Positions 21,396 through 31,702 of a stretch of DNA of 64,000 nt are shown here, in pieces. The stretch is from Hirudinaria manillensis. Its lineage: Eukaryota; Annelida; Clitellata; Hirudinida; Hirudinidae. The stretch is taken from assembly GCA_034509925.1 (NCBI GenBank), contig CM067536.1, forward strand, positions 7,900,001-7,964,000, in the 5' to 3' direction. Every line of letters starts with the position of its first letter. Position 1 is the first letter of the stretch. The notes under the pieces are model-generated. The model was not told the origin of the DNA and searched no databases. It saw nothing but the letters and a program-made list of their open reading frames with translations. The position numbers and the translations under genes were made by a program.

Positions 21396-23084
21396 TTTCG
21401 AGATCTCCTAGGAACTCGTGAACTCTGAACTTTACCCTTTTTCTTTACCCTTGTACTATGGTCTCCAAGGGCGTGGAATTTTCAATTTCAATTTTAGATT
21501 TTTCATCTGATTTTGGATACCACATGGCTTAAAATGATTAAATGGAGTAATGTTTCTAGTAAGAAATATTATTTTTGTTTTAGTATTTATTAGCTGTTTG
21601 TGTGATCAACGAACTTATTATTAAATAATATTTTCTGGTATTCCGACTCTTAAAGAAACTATGTTCCCTTTCTTCCGAATGCTGCAATAAAATGTTAATT
21701 TCAGTGCCAAGGAGTTAAAAAATCATGCAAATTTAAGCTACAATATTGCTTTAAATTATATTATATTATATTTACATCAACCTGTTGCCAAGAATTTATT
21801 ATACGTTTTATTAAATATTTTCAATTAGCAAGTTAACTTTAATTTGATAAATTGTTAATAATTATTATTGTAATATTATAACTCTGAAGGTGCCGCATAT
21901 AATTGTTCCAAATAATCTTCAGTCGGTCGAATAATCTTATCTTTATCTTTTAACCAAATGGATAAACAAAACGTAAGTCTTTTGGAATCGGAAGAATAGT
22001 TGTTCAAAGCGATATTGACCATTTCATCTTTATTGACTCATTGATGACGATGATTGGCCTTCTCTTCAGAGACAACAACATATTGTGCTTGAATTGAATA
22101 TACTAAGAGTTGACTGTTTGTAAATGTTAGTAAATAATTAACTCGTTAACGATTTGAGAAGAGATTGGATCGATTGAGAACGAGTCAGGTGTACGAAGAC
22201 TGTCCACTTTGTGTTCAAAAAGCGCTACATTTTTTTCTGTGACTTTTTATGTGAATTTTTCTACATTCCAATTTAATAAAATTTTATGCTTAGTTTGAAT
22301 TATTTCTTATCATATTAGTCTTTGTTCTCATTTAGGAGCTACAATTTTATTCATGTTCTGATTTATGAAATGCAAACTTATCAGAATATCCAATTCTGAT
22401 TCTCTGCCTCTATTGAAACGTTCTTGAAATTCAATCTTGAAAGAATTACTTAATTTTATTGTCGTCTGTCTTTTTGCTCGGCTGTATCTCGAGTCTCGCG
22501 GCAAGGTACTTGCATTAACTAATAAATACCATTATTTTAACATGGAAATAGATTTCAAGCTTTATTTGGTCTCTGTGGGACTCTGTGGGATAAGCCGCCA
22601 GCTTTACGGGCATGCGTTATTAATTGTTAATAATCATGCCTATGAACCATACCTATACTGGATTACAAAATATTGCAATTTCCATGCGTTATGTTCCTGA
22701 TGAAAGATTTAGCAAAATTATATCGTAGGTTGAACAAGTGAATTGATTTTCATAACGTTAACAGATAAGAATGAACTTCTCTCATTCATTCATTTGGTCA
22801 CAAAAGACTTCCAATTAAGTTGGTTATTACGGCAATTATGCAATGGCAATAGAATTTGTCACTATGATAAGCCGTGATATTTTGCAAGTTAATAACTCAG
22901 TCATCAAAAACAAAATTTATATTTTTATACATGTGAAAAACAACGTTAAAATTACGATTATTATTTTATAATATATATAGCAAATTAATATAAAAATTGT
23001 AACCATCAAATGCTAATTAATTTCAAATTTAATTTAATTTAGAATTTAATTAAAAATAAAAATTTTAATAAAAGGTGCGATTAA
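21396..23084. other. Intergenic, between ABCC and UBX array
   Basis: AT-rich sequence with the ABCC 3' untranslated region at its start. I see no supported gene. The last part, from about 22950, resembles a decayed form of the array spacer (ACGATTATTATTT and the A/T box before CGATTCAG). Confidence 0.5.
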
Positions 23085-23094
23085 TACGATTCAG
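23062..23094 (+). promoter_or_regulatory. Core-promoter-like element, array unit 1
   Basis: TTAATAAAAGG (TATA-like) about 28 nt upstream of TCAG in CGATTCAGAATCTT. The unit 1 upstream sequence differs from the other units, yet this spacing is kept. Confidence 0.35.
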
Positions 23095-23191
23095 AATCTT
23101 TTAATGGCAAAGTCGAACGTTTGGTTCTGAGGAATTTATACAAACAAACATAACATCTTTCTTATCACAAGACAATTGCCAACAAAATAAA

Positions 23192-24208
23192 ATGACCGAG
23201 CACGAGAATTGTATCTTTGAGAAGCTGCAATCGTCGAATTGTCGGACGTCATCAACTTCATCCGAAGGCCTAGATGGCAGGTTTGAAAATGTGATGAAGT
23301 ATCTTCTTGAAAAGAAAGCAAACGAGAAGAAGAATAAATTTTCCTTAAACGAATGGAATAAAAGGTACCTGGAAAATCTCGAATCAAATAAGGCAACTGC
23401 CCGTAAAACGACCTCGAAAAATCAGGAAACCCTTGCCCCAAAGAAGTGTTACCTGGAGATTTCTATGCCTCAAGGATGGAGGAACACGTATACCCAAGGA
23501 AACGAAAACGATACAATCGAGGAACTTTTGGATGAAATTCAGAAAGAAACTAGACGTAGGATTAGCAGCAAATGTTATCATTTATATGATGCAAAGACAG
23601 ACACTTATTATGACGAAAAATATTTCAAATCCACATTGGTCTCTTTAGGCTTGTCACATTATGGACGTCTTACTATGGTGTCGAAACCCGATGATTCACT
23701 CAAATGTTCGATTGAAATCCGTCTACCGGGTGGCCATAAATTGACCATGTACATGAACTATTCCAAAACGATTTCAGATCTTTGGTATGACATTCACAAA
23801 ATGACTCGCAAATATTCTTATCGGGAGTATCGTCTGTACAATGTAAAGAAAAATATATATTACGACAAAGATTATTTCCGTCTCTCCTTGAACTCTTTGG
23901 GCTTGTCACCGTACGGTCTTCTCGAAGTTGTGCCTAAAGAGTCTTGTAGAAGTATGAGCTCTCTTGTAATCTCTTTGCGTGGAGCACGTACGATTCAGAT
24001 ATCCTTACACCACGAAGAGAAAATTTCAAGACTTTGGGAGGTCATTGAAAGTAAAGATGGCATTATATCTAGTCGGGACTATCGTTTATACGATGCGAAG
24101 AAGTGCCAATATTACGACGGAAAATATTTGGACTCGTCCTTGGTTTCTTTAGGCATGTCACCTTATGGACGTCTTACAGCAGTAAAGAATATCGAAGAAA
24201 GTGCTTAA
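23192..24208 (+). CDS. Array UBX-repeat protein, copy 1
   Basis: 338 residues, no intron. Residues 20-62 hold STSSEGLD and the family motif FSLNEWNK (50-57). Three divergent UBX-like domains follow: about 86-163 (YLEISMPQG, ELLDEIQK, YYDEKYFKSTLVSLGLS), 171-247 ([36 protein letters not shown]) and 255-331 (LVISLRGARTI, ISRLWEVIES, LVSLGMSPYGRLTAV). The positions where UBX domains carry FPR read LYDAK or LYNVK instead, so the p97 contact is probably lost. No signal peptide or membrane segment, so it is likely cytosolic or nuclear. This copy has Val at residue 318 and a spacer end (AAAATTCTCTTAAA) that differs from the other units. Confidence 0.75.
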   Translation: MTEHENCIFEKLQSSNCRTSSTSSEGLDGRFENVMKYLLEKKANEKKNKFSLNEWNKRYLENLESNKATARKTTSKNQETLAPKKCYLEISMPQGWRNTYTQGNENDTIEELLDEIQKETRRRISSKCYHLYDAKTDTYYDEKYFKSTLVSLGLSHYGRLTMVSKPDDSLKCSIEIRLPGGHKLTMYMNYSKTISDLWYDIHKMTRKYSYREYRLYNVKKNIYYDKDYFRLSLNSLGLSPYGLLEVVPKESCRSMSSLVISLRGARTIQISLHHEEKISRLWEVIESKDGIISSRDYRLYDAKKCQYYDGKYLDSSLVSLGMSPYGRLTAVKNIEESA

Positions 24209-24284
24209 CATTTTTAGGAATTTTTTGTGAAGAATGATCACTAAAAGATGGGCTTTAATTAACTAATTAACTTGACAAGTTTAT

Positions 24285-24290
24285 AATAAA
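24285..24290 (+). terminator. Candidate poly(A) signal, array unit 1 (repeated in each unit)
   Basis: AATAAA 77 nt after the stop codon. A second AATAAA lies at 24478-24483. Both recur at the same distance in the later units. Confidence 0.5.
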
Positions 24291-24556
24291 TTATTTATAA
24301 ATCAAACACGATTGTTGAAATTTAAAAATGAATTATTACGTAACTGTCTAATTCTTTAACTGTGTGGCATGTTTTGCCACTACCGATAGACTTTCGTTAA
24401 AGCATCGATTTCTTAATTAATTTTTCTTTCCTTAGCAGGATGTAAATGTGAATGTAGCACATATTTTTCACTTATTAAATAAAATGTCACAATAACGATT
24501 ATTATTTAATAAATGTACAATAAAATCCTCTTAATGCAATCAGTAAAATTCTCTTA

Positions 24557-24590
24557 AATAATAAGAAAATGTGTAATTCCTACGATTCAG
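24557..24590 (+). promoter_or_regulatory. Core-promoter-like element, array unit 2 (repeated in units 3-6)
   Basis: TAAATAATAAG about 28 nt upstream of TCAG in ACGATTCAGAATCTT, conserved in all later units. It could serve as TATA box and initiator. The leader from TCAG to ATG is about 100 nt. Confidence 0.35.
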
Positions 24591-24687
24591 AATCTTTTAA
24601 TGGCAAAGTCGAACGTTTGGTTCTGAGGAATTTATACAAACAAACATAACATCTTTCTTATCACAAGACAATTGCCAACAAAATAAA

Positions 24688-25704
24688 ATGACCGAGCACG
24701 AGAATTGTATCTTTGAGAAGCTGCAATCGTCGAATTGTCGGACGTCATCAACTTCATCCGAAGGCCTAGATGGCAGGTTTGAAAATGTGATGAAGTATCT
24801 TCTTGAAAAGAAAGCAAACGAGAAGAAGAATAAATTTTCCTTAAACGAATGGAATAAAAGGTACCTGGAAAATCTCGAATCAAATAAGGCAACTGCCCGT
24901 AAAACGACCTCGAAAAATCAGGAAACCCTTGCCCCAAAGAAGTGTTACCTGGAGATTTCTATGCCTCAAGGATGGAGGAACACGTATACCCAAGGAAACG
25001 AAAACGATACAATCGAGGAACTTTTGGATGAAATTCAGAAAGAAACTAGACGTAGGATTAGCAGCAAATGTTATCATTTATATGATGCAAAGACAGACAC
25101 TTATTATGACGAAAAATATTTCAAATCCACATTGGTCTCTTTAGGCTTGTCACATTATGGACGTCTTACTATGGTGTCGAAACCCGATGATTCACTCAAA
25201 TGTTCGATTGAAATCCGTCTACCGGGTGGCCATAAATTGACCATGTACATGAACTATTCCAAAACGATTTCAGATCTTTGGTATGACATTCACAAAATGA
25301 CTCGCAAATATTCTTATCGGGAGTATCGTCTGTACAATGTAAAGAAAAATATATATTACGACAAAGATTATTTCCGTCTCTCCTTGAACTCTTTGGGCTT
25401 GTCACCGTACGGTCTTCTCGAAGTTGTGCCTAAAGAGTCTTGTAGAAGTATGAGCTCTCTTGTAATCTCTTTGCGTGGAGCACGTACGATTCAGATATCC
25501 TTACACCACGAAGAGAAAATTTCAAGACTTTGGGAGGTCATTGAAAGTAAAGATGGCATTATATCTAGTCGGGACTATCGTTTATACGATGCGAAGAAGT
25601 GCCAATATTACGACGGAAAATATTTGGACTCGTCCTTGGTTTCTTTAGGCATGTCACCTTATGGACGTCTTACAGCAGTAAAGAATATCGAAGAAAGTGC
25701 TTAA
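24688..25704 (+). CDS. Array UBX-repeat protein, copy 2
   Basis: 338 residues, identical in protein sequence to copy 1, including Val at 318. The domain plan is the same: FSLNEWNK motif, then three UBX-like domains without FPR. Its 3' untranslated region has one extra T in a T run shortly after the stop (25714-25721). Confidence 0.75.
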   Translation: MTEHENCIFEKLQSSNCRTSSTSSEGLDGRFENVMKYLLEKKANEKKNKFSLNEWNKRYLENLESNKATARKTTSKNQETLAPKKCYLEISMPQGWRNTYTQGNENDTIEELLDEIQKETRRRISSKCYHLYDAKTDTYYDEKYFKSTLVSLGLSHYGRLTMVSKPDDSLKCSIEIRLPGGHKLTMYMNYSKTISDLWYDIHKMTRKYSYREYRLYNVKKNIYYDKDYFRLSLNSLGLSPYGLLEVVPKESCRSMSSLVISLRGARTIQISLHHEEKISRLWEVIESKDGIISSRDYRLYDAKKCQYYDGKYLDSSLVSLGMSPYGRLTAVKNIEESA

Positions 25705-26184
25705 CATTTTTAGGAATTTTTTTGTGAAGAATGATCACTAAAAGATGGGCTTTAATTAACTAATTAACTTGACAAGTTTATAATAAATTATTTATAAATC
25801 AAACACGATTGTTGAAATTTAAAAATGAATTATTACGTAACTGTCTAATTCTTTAACTGTGTGGCATGTTTTGCCACTACCGATAGACTTTCGTTAAAGC
25901 ATCGATTTCTTAATTAATTTTTCTTTCCTTAGCAGGATGTAAATGTGAATGTAGCACATATTTTTCACTTATTAAATAAAATGTCACAATAACGATTATT
26001 ATTTAATAAATGTACAATAAAATCCTCTTAATGCAATCAGTAAAATTTGATTAAATAATAAGAAAATGTGTAATTCCTACGATTCAGAATCTTTTAATGG
26101 CAAAGTCGAACGTTTGGTTCTGAGGAATTTATACAAACAAACATAACATCTTTCTTATCACAAGACAATTGCCAACAAAATAAA

Positions 26185-27201
26185 ATGACCGAGCACGAGA
26201 ATTGTATCTTTGAGAAGCTGCAATCGTCGAATTGTCGGACGTCATCAACTTCATCCGAAGGCCTAGATGGCAGGTTTGAAAATGTGATGAAGTATCTTCT
26301 TGAAAAGAAAGCAAACGAGAAGAAGAATAAATTTTCCTTAAACGAATGGAATAAAAGGTACCTGGAAAATCTCGAATCAAATAAGGCAACTGCCCGTAAA
26401 ACGACCTCGAAAAATCAGGAAACCCTTGCCCCAAAGAAGTGTTACCTGGAGATTTCTATGCCTCAAGGATGGAGGAACACGTATACCCAAGGAAACGAAA
26501 ACGATACAATCGAGGAACTTTTGGATGAAATTCAGAAAGAAACTAGACGTAGGATTAGCAGCAAATGTTATCATTTATATGATGCAAAGACAGACACTTA
26601 TTATGACGAAAAATATTTCAAATCCACATTGGTCTCTTTAGGCTTGTCACATTATGGACGTCTTACTATGGTGTCGAAACCCGATGATTCACTCAAATGT
26701 TCGATTGAAATCCGTCTACCGGGTGGCCATAAATTGACCATGTACATGAACTATTCCAAAACGATTTCAGATCTTTGGTATGACATTCACAAAATGACTC
26801 GCAAATATTCTTATCGGGAGTATCGTCTGTACAATGTAAAGAAAAATATATATTACGACAAAGATTATTTCCGTCTCTCCTTGAACTCTTTGGGCTTGTC
26901 ACCGTACGGTCTTCTCGAAGTTGTGCCTAAAGAGTCTTGTAGAAGTATGAGCTCTCTTGTAATCTCTTTGCGTGGAGCACGTACGATTCAGATATCCTTA
27001 CACCACGAAGAGAAAATTTCAAGACTTTGGGAGGTCATTGAAAGTAAAGATGGCATTATATCTAGTCGGGACTATCGTTTATACGATGCGAAGAAGTGCC
27101 AATATTACGACGGAAAATATTTGGACTCGTCCTTGATTTCTTTAGGCATGTCACCTTATGGACGTCTTACAGCAGTAAAGAATATCGAAGAAAGTGCTTA
27201 A
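26185..27201 (+). CDS. Array UBX-repeat protein, copy 3
   Basis: 338 residues, differing from copies 1 and 2 only by Ile for Val at residue 318. Protein identical to copies 5 and 6. Three UBX-like domains without FPR. Confidence 0.75.
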   Translation: MTEHENCIFEKLQSSNCRTSSTSSEGLDGRFENVMKYLLEKKANEKKNKFSLNEWNKRYLENLESNKATARKTTSKNQETLAPKKCYLEISMPQGWRNTYTQGNENDTIEELLDEIQKETRRRISSKCYHLYDAKTDTYYDEKYFKSTLVSLGLSHYGRLTMVSKPDDSLKCSIEIRLPGGHKLTMYMNYSKTISDLWYDIHKMTRKYSYREYRLYNVKKNIYYDKDYFRLSLNSLGLSPYGLLEVVPKESCRSMSSLVISLRGARTIQISLHHEEKISRLWEVIESKDGIISSRDYRLYDAKKCQYYDGKYLDSSLISLGMSPYGRLTAVKNIEESA

Positions 27202-27680
27202 CATTTTTAGGAATTTTTTGTGAAGAATGATCACTAAAAGATGGGCTTTAATTAACTAATTAACTTGACAAGTTTATAATAAATTATTTATAAATCAAAC
27301 ACGATTGTTGAAATTTAAAAATGAATTATTACGTAACTGTCTAATTCTTTAACTGTGTGGCATGTTTTGCCACTACCGATAGACTTTCGTTAAAGCATCG
27401 ATTTCTTAATTAATTTTTCTTTCCTTAGCAGGATGTAAATGTGAATGTAGCACATATTTTTCACTTATTAAATAAAATGTCACAATAACGATTATTATTT
27501 AATAAATGTACAATAAAATCCTCTTAATGCAATCAGTAAAATTTGATTAAATAATAAGAAAATGTGTAATTCCTACGATTCAGAATCTTTTAATGGCAAA
27601 GTCGAACGTTTGGTTCTGAGGAATTTATACAAACAAACATAACATCTTTCTTATCACAAGACAATTGCCAACAAAATAAA

Positions 27681-28697
27681 ATGACCGAGCACGAGAATTG
27701 TATCTTTGAGAAGCTGCAATCGTCGAATTGTCGGACGTCATCAACTTCATCCGAAGGCCTAGATGGCAGGTTTGAAAATGTGATGAAGTATCTTCTTGAA
27801 AAGAAAGCAAACGAGAAGAAGAATAAATTTTCCTTAAACGAATGGAATAAAAGGTACCTGGAAAATCTCGAATCAAATAAGGCAACTGCCCGTAAAACGA
27901 CCTCGAAAAATCAGGAAACCCTTGCCCCAAAGAAGTGTTACCTGGAGATTTCTATGCCTCAAGGATGGAGGAACACGTATACCCAAGGAAACGAAAACGA
28001 TACAATCGAGGAACTTTTGGATGAAATTCAGAAAGAAACTAGACGTAGGATTAGCAGCAAATGTTATCATTTATATGATGCAAAGACAGACACTTATTAT
28101 GACGAAAAATATTTCAAATCCACATTGGTCTCTTTAGGCTTGTCACATTATGGACGTCTTACTATGGTGTCGAAACCCGATGATTCACTCAAATGTTCGA
28201 TTGAAATCCGTCTACCGGGTGGCCATAAATTGACCATGTACATGAACTATTCCAAAACGATTTCAGATCTTTGGTATGACATTCACAAAATGACTCGCAA
28301 ATATTCTTATCGGGAGTATCGTCTGTACAATGTAAAGAAAAATATATATTACGACAAAGATTATTTCCGTCTCTCCTTCAACTCTTTGGGATTGTCACCG
28401 TACGGTCTTCTCGAAGTGGTGCCTAAAGAGTCTTGTAGAAGTATGAGCTCTCTTGTAATCTCTTTGCGTGGAGCACGTACGATTCAGATATCCTTACACC
28501 AGGAAGAGAAAATTTCAAGACTTTGGGAGGTCATTGAAAGTAAAGATGGCATTATTTCTAGTCGGGACTATCGTTTATACGATGCGAAGAAGTGCCAATA
28601 TTACGACGGAAAATATTTGGACTCGTCCTTGATTTCTTTAGGCATGTCACCTTATGGACGTCTTACAGCAGTAAAGAATATCGAAGAAAGTACTTAA
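27681..28697 (+). CDS. Array UBX-repeat protein, copy 4 (most divergent copy)
   Basis: 338 residues with four changes from copy 1: Leu to Phe at 233, His to Gln at 274, Val to Ile at 318 and Ala to Thr at 338. Most of these lie in the last two domains. Its 3' untranslated region (28698-28950) is the most diverged within the array: it carries an extra ATATTATGCTT-like stretch, and in that respect resembles the region after copy 6. This explains the longer 1509-bp step to copy 5. Confidence 0.75.
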   Translation: MTEHENCIFEKLQSSNCRTSSTSSEGLDGRFENVMKYLLEKKANEKKNKFSLNEWNKRYLENLESNKATARKTTSKNQETLAPKKCYLEISMPQGWRNTYTQGNENDTIEELLDEIQKETRRRISSKCYHLYDAKTDTYYDEKYFKSTLVSLGLSHYGRLTMVSKPDDSLKCSIEIRLPGGHKLTMYMNYSKTISDLWYDIHKMTRKYSYREYRLYNVKKNIYYDKDYFRLSFNSLGLSPYGLLEVVPKESCRSMSSLVISLRGARTIQISLHQEEKISRLWEVIESKDGIISSRDYRLYDAKKCQYYDGKYLDSSLISLGMSPYGRLTAVKNIEEST

Positions 28698-29189
28698 CAT
28701 TTTTAGGTCTTTTTTGTGAAGAATGATCACTAAAAGATGGGCTTTAATTAACTGATTATATTATGCTTTACTTGACAAGTTTAAAATAAATTATTTATAA
28801 ATCAAAGACGATTGTTGAAATTTAAAAATGGAGTATTACGTAACTGTCTAATTATTTAACTGTGTCGCATGTTTTGACACTACCGATAGACTTTCGTTAA
28901 ATCATCGATTTCTTAATTAATTTTTCTTTCCTTAGTAGGATGTAATTGTGATGTAATAGCACATATTTTTCACTTATTAAATAAAATGTCACAATAACGA
29001 TTATTATTTAATAAATGTACAATAAAATCCTCTTAATGCAATCAGTAAAATTTGATTAAATAATAAGAAAATGTGTAATTCCTACGATTCAGAATCTTTT
29101 AATGGCAAAGTCGAACGTTTGGTTCTGAGGAATTTATACAAACAAACATAACATCTTTCTTATCACAAGACAATTGCCAACAAAATAAA

Positions 29190-30206
29190 ATGACCGAGCA
29201 CGAGAATTGTATCTTTGAGAAGCTGCAATCGTCGAATTGTCGGACGTCATCAACTTCATCCGAAGGCCTAGATGGCAGGTTTGAAAATGTGATGAAGTAT
29301 CTTCTTGAAAAGAAAGCAAACGAGAAGAAGAATAAATTTTCCTTAAACGAATGGAATAAAAGGTACCTGGAAAATCTCGAATCAAATAAGGCAACTGCCC
29401 GTAAAACGACCTCGAAAAATCAGGAAACCCTTGCCCCAAAGAAGTGTTACCTGGAGATTTCTATGCCTCAAGGATGGAGGAACACGTATACCCAAGGAAA
29501 CGAAAACGATACAATCGAGGAACTTTTGGATGAAATTCAGAAAGAAACTAGACGTAGGATTAGCAGCAAATGTTATCATTTATATGATGCAAAGACAGAC
29601 ACTTATTATGACGAAAAATATTTCAAATCCACATTGGTCTCTTTAGGCTTGTCACATTATGGACGTCTTACTATGGTGTCGAAACCCGATGATTCACTCA
29701 AATGTTCGATTGAAATCCGTCTACCGGGTGGCCATAAATTGACCATGTACATGAACTATTCCAAAACGATTTCAGATCTTTGGTATGACATTCACAAAAT
29801 GACTCGCAAATATTCTTATCGGGAGTATCGTCTGTACAATGTAAAGAAAAATATATATTACGACAAAGATTATTTCCGTCTCTCCTTGAACTCTTTGGGC
29901 TTGTCACCGTACGGTCTTCTCGAAGTTGTGCCTAAAGAGTCTTGTAGAAGTATGAGTTCTCTTGTAATCTCTTTGCGTGGAGCACGTACGATTCAGATAT
30001 CCTTACACCACGAAGAGAAAATTTCAAGACTTTGGGAGGTCATTGAAAGTAAAGATGGCATTATATCTAGTCGGGACTATCGTTTATACGATGCGAAGAA
30101 GTGCCAATATTACGACGGAAAATATTTGGACTCGTCCTTGATTTCTTTAGGCATGTCACCTTATGGACGTCTTACAGCAGTAAAGAATATCGAAGAAAGT
30201 GCTTAA
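29190..30206 (+). CDS. Array UBX-repeat protein, copy 5
   Basis: 338 residues, same protein as copies 3 and 6. It shares with copy 6 a silent change (AGT TCT instead of AGC TCT near 29957) not found in copies 1-4, so 5 and 6 are the closest pair. Confidence 0.75.
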   Translation: MTEHENCIFEKLQSSNCRTSSTSSEGLDGRFENVMKYLLEKKANEKKNKFSLNEWNKRYLENLESNKATARKTTSKNQETLAPKKCYLEISMPQGWRNTYTQGNENDTIEELLDEIQKETRRRISSKCYHLYDAKTDTYYDEKYFKSTLVSLGLSHYGRLTMVSKPDDSLKCSIEIRLPGGHKLTMYMNYSKTISDLWYDIHKMTRKYSYREYRLYNVKKNIYYDKDYFRLSLNSLGLSPYGLLEVVPKESCRSMSSLVISLRGARTIQISLHHEEKISRLWEVIESKDGIISSRDYRLYDAKKCQYYDGKYLDSSLISLGMSPYGRLTAVKNIEESA

Positions 30207-30685
30207 CATTTTTAGGAATTTTTTGTGAAGAATGATCACTAAAAGATGGGCTTTAATTAACTAATTAACTTGACAAGTTTATAATAAATTATTTATAAAT
30301 CAAACACGATTGTTGAAATTTAAAAATGAATTATTACGTAACTGTCTAATTCTTTAACTGTGTGGCATGTTTTGCCACTACCGATAGACTTTCGTTAAAG
30401 CATCGATTTCTTAATTAATTTTTCTTTCCTTAGCAGGATGTAAATGTGAATGTAGCACATATTTTTCACTTATTAAATAAAATGTCACAATAACGATTAT
30501 TATTTAATAAATGTACAATAAAATCCTCTTAATGCAATCAGTAAAATTTGATTAAATAATAAGAAAATGTGTAATTCCTACGATTCAGAATCTTTTAATG
30601 GCAAAGTCGAACGTTTGGTTCTGAGGAATTTATACAAACAAACATAACATCTTTCTTATCACAAGACAATTGCCAACAAAATAAA

Positions 30686-31702
30686 ATGACCGAGCACGAG
30701 AATTGTATCTTTGAGAAGCTGCAATCGTCGAATTGTCGGACGTCATCAACTTCATCCGAAGGCCTAGATGGCAGGTTTGAAAATGTGATGAAGTATCTTC
30801 TTGAAAAGAAAGCAAACGAGAAGAAGAATAAATTTTCCTTAAACGAATGGAATAAAAGGTACCTGGAAAATCTCGAATCAAATAAGGCAACTGCCCGTAA
30901 AACGACCTCGAAAAATCAGGAAACCCTTGCCCCAAAGAAGTGTTACCTGGAGATTTCTATGCCTCAAGGATGGAGGAACACGTATACCCAAGGAAACGAA
31001 AACGATACAATCGAGGAACTTTTGGATGAAATTCAGAAAGAAACTAGACGTAGGATTAGCAGCAAATGTTATCATTTATATGATGCAAAGACAGACACTT
31101 ATTATGACGAAAAATATTTCAAATCCACATTGGTCTCTTTAGGCTTGTCACATTATGGACGTCTTACTATGGTGTCGAAACCCGATGATTCACTCAAATG
31201 TTCGATTGAAATCCGTCTACCGGGTGGCCATAAATTGACCATGTACATGAACTATTCCAAAACGATTTCAGATCTTTGGTATGACATTCACAAAATGACT
31301 CGCAAATATTCTTATCGGGAGTATCGTCTGTACAATGTAAAGAAAAATATATATTACGACAAAGATTATTTCCGTCTCTCCTTGAACTCTTTGGGCTTGT
31401 CACCGTACGGTCTTCTCGAAGTTGTGCCTAAAGAGTCTTGTAGAAGTATGAGTTCTCTTGTAATCTCTTTGCGTGGAGCACGTACGATTCAGATATCCTT
31501 ACACCACGAAGAGAAAATTTCAAGACTTTGGGAGGTCATTGAAAGTAAAGATGGCATTATATCTAGTCGGGACTATCGTTTATACGATGCGAAGAAGTGC
31601 CAATATTACGACGGAAAATATTTGGACTCGTCCTTGATTTCTTTAGGCATGTCACCTTATGGACGTCTTACAGCAGTAAAGAATATCGAAGAAAGTGCTT
31701 AA
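30686..31702 (+). CDS. Array UBX-repeat protein, copy 6 (last copy)
   Basis: 338 residues, same protein as copies 3 and 5. The coding region matches the other copies to the stop codon; directly after it the 3' region changes, with an insertion (GCTAGCCTGCATCAAATTTA) and scattered substitutions, before homology to the unit's 3' untranslated region resumes in weaker form. This marks the downstream limit of homogenisation. Confidence 0.75.
   Translation: MTEHENCIFEKLQSSNCRTSSTSSEGLDGRFENVMKYLLEKKANEKKNKFSLNEWNKRYLENLESNKATARKTTSKNQETLAPKKCYLEISMPQGWRNTYTQGNENDTIEELLDEIQKETRRRISSKCYHLYDAKTDTYYDEKYFKSTLVSLGLSHYGRLTMVSKPDDSLKCSIEIRLPGGHKLTMYMNYSKTISDLWYDIHKMTRKYSYREYRLYNVKKNIYYDKDYFRLSLNSLGLSPYGLLEVVPKESCRSMSSLVISLRGARTIQISLHHEEKISRLWEVIESKDGIISSRDYRLYDAKKCQYYDGKYLDSSLISLGMSPYGRLTAVKNIEESA

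Larger units (their letters stand above)
23085..31702 (+). repeat. Tandem array of six 1.5 kb UBX-repeat gene units
   Basis: Six units in direct orientation, with ATGs at 23192, 24688, 26185, 27681, 29190 and 30686, so periods are 1496, 1497, 1496, 1509 and 1496 bp. Each unit has a leader of about 105 nt, a 1,017-nt reading frame, a 3' untranslated region with two AATAAA signals and a spacer. Units are nearly identical in spacer and coding DNA alike, which indicates recent amplification or gene conversion. Sequence before unit 1 and after unit 6 is diverged. The small differences between units argue that the array is real, but copy number could still be affected by assembly. Confidence 0.95.

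Noticed and set aside
22437..22700. 87-residue plus-strand frame between ABCC and the array
   Set aside because: No ATG at its start, no homology, AT-rich intergenic sequence.
23136..30935. 101- and 65-residue minus-strand frames and 71-residue plus-strand frames in each array unit
   Set aside because: Recur only because the unit recurs; they lie inside the 338-residue frame, which has family domain structure.
23085..31702. Array considered as CRISPR-like or satellite DNA
   Set aside because: Units are 1.5 kb gene copies with full reading frames, leaders and poly(A) signals, in a eukaryotic context.
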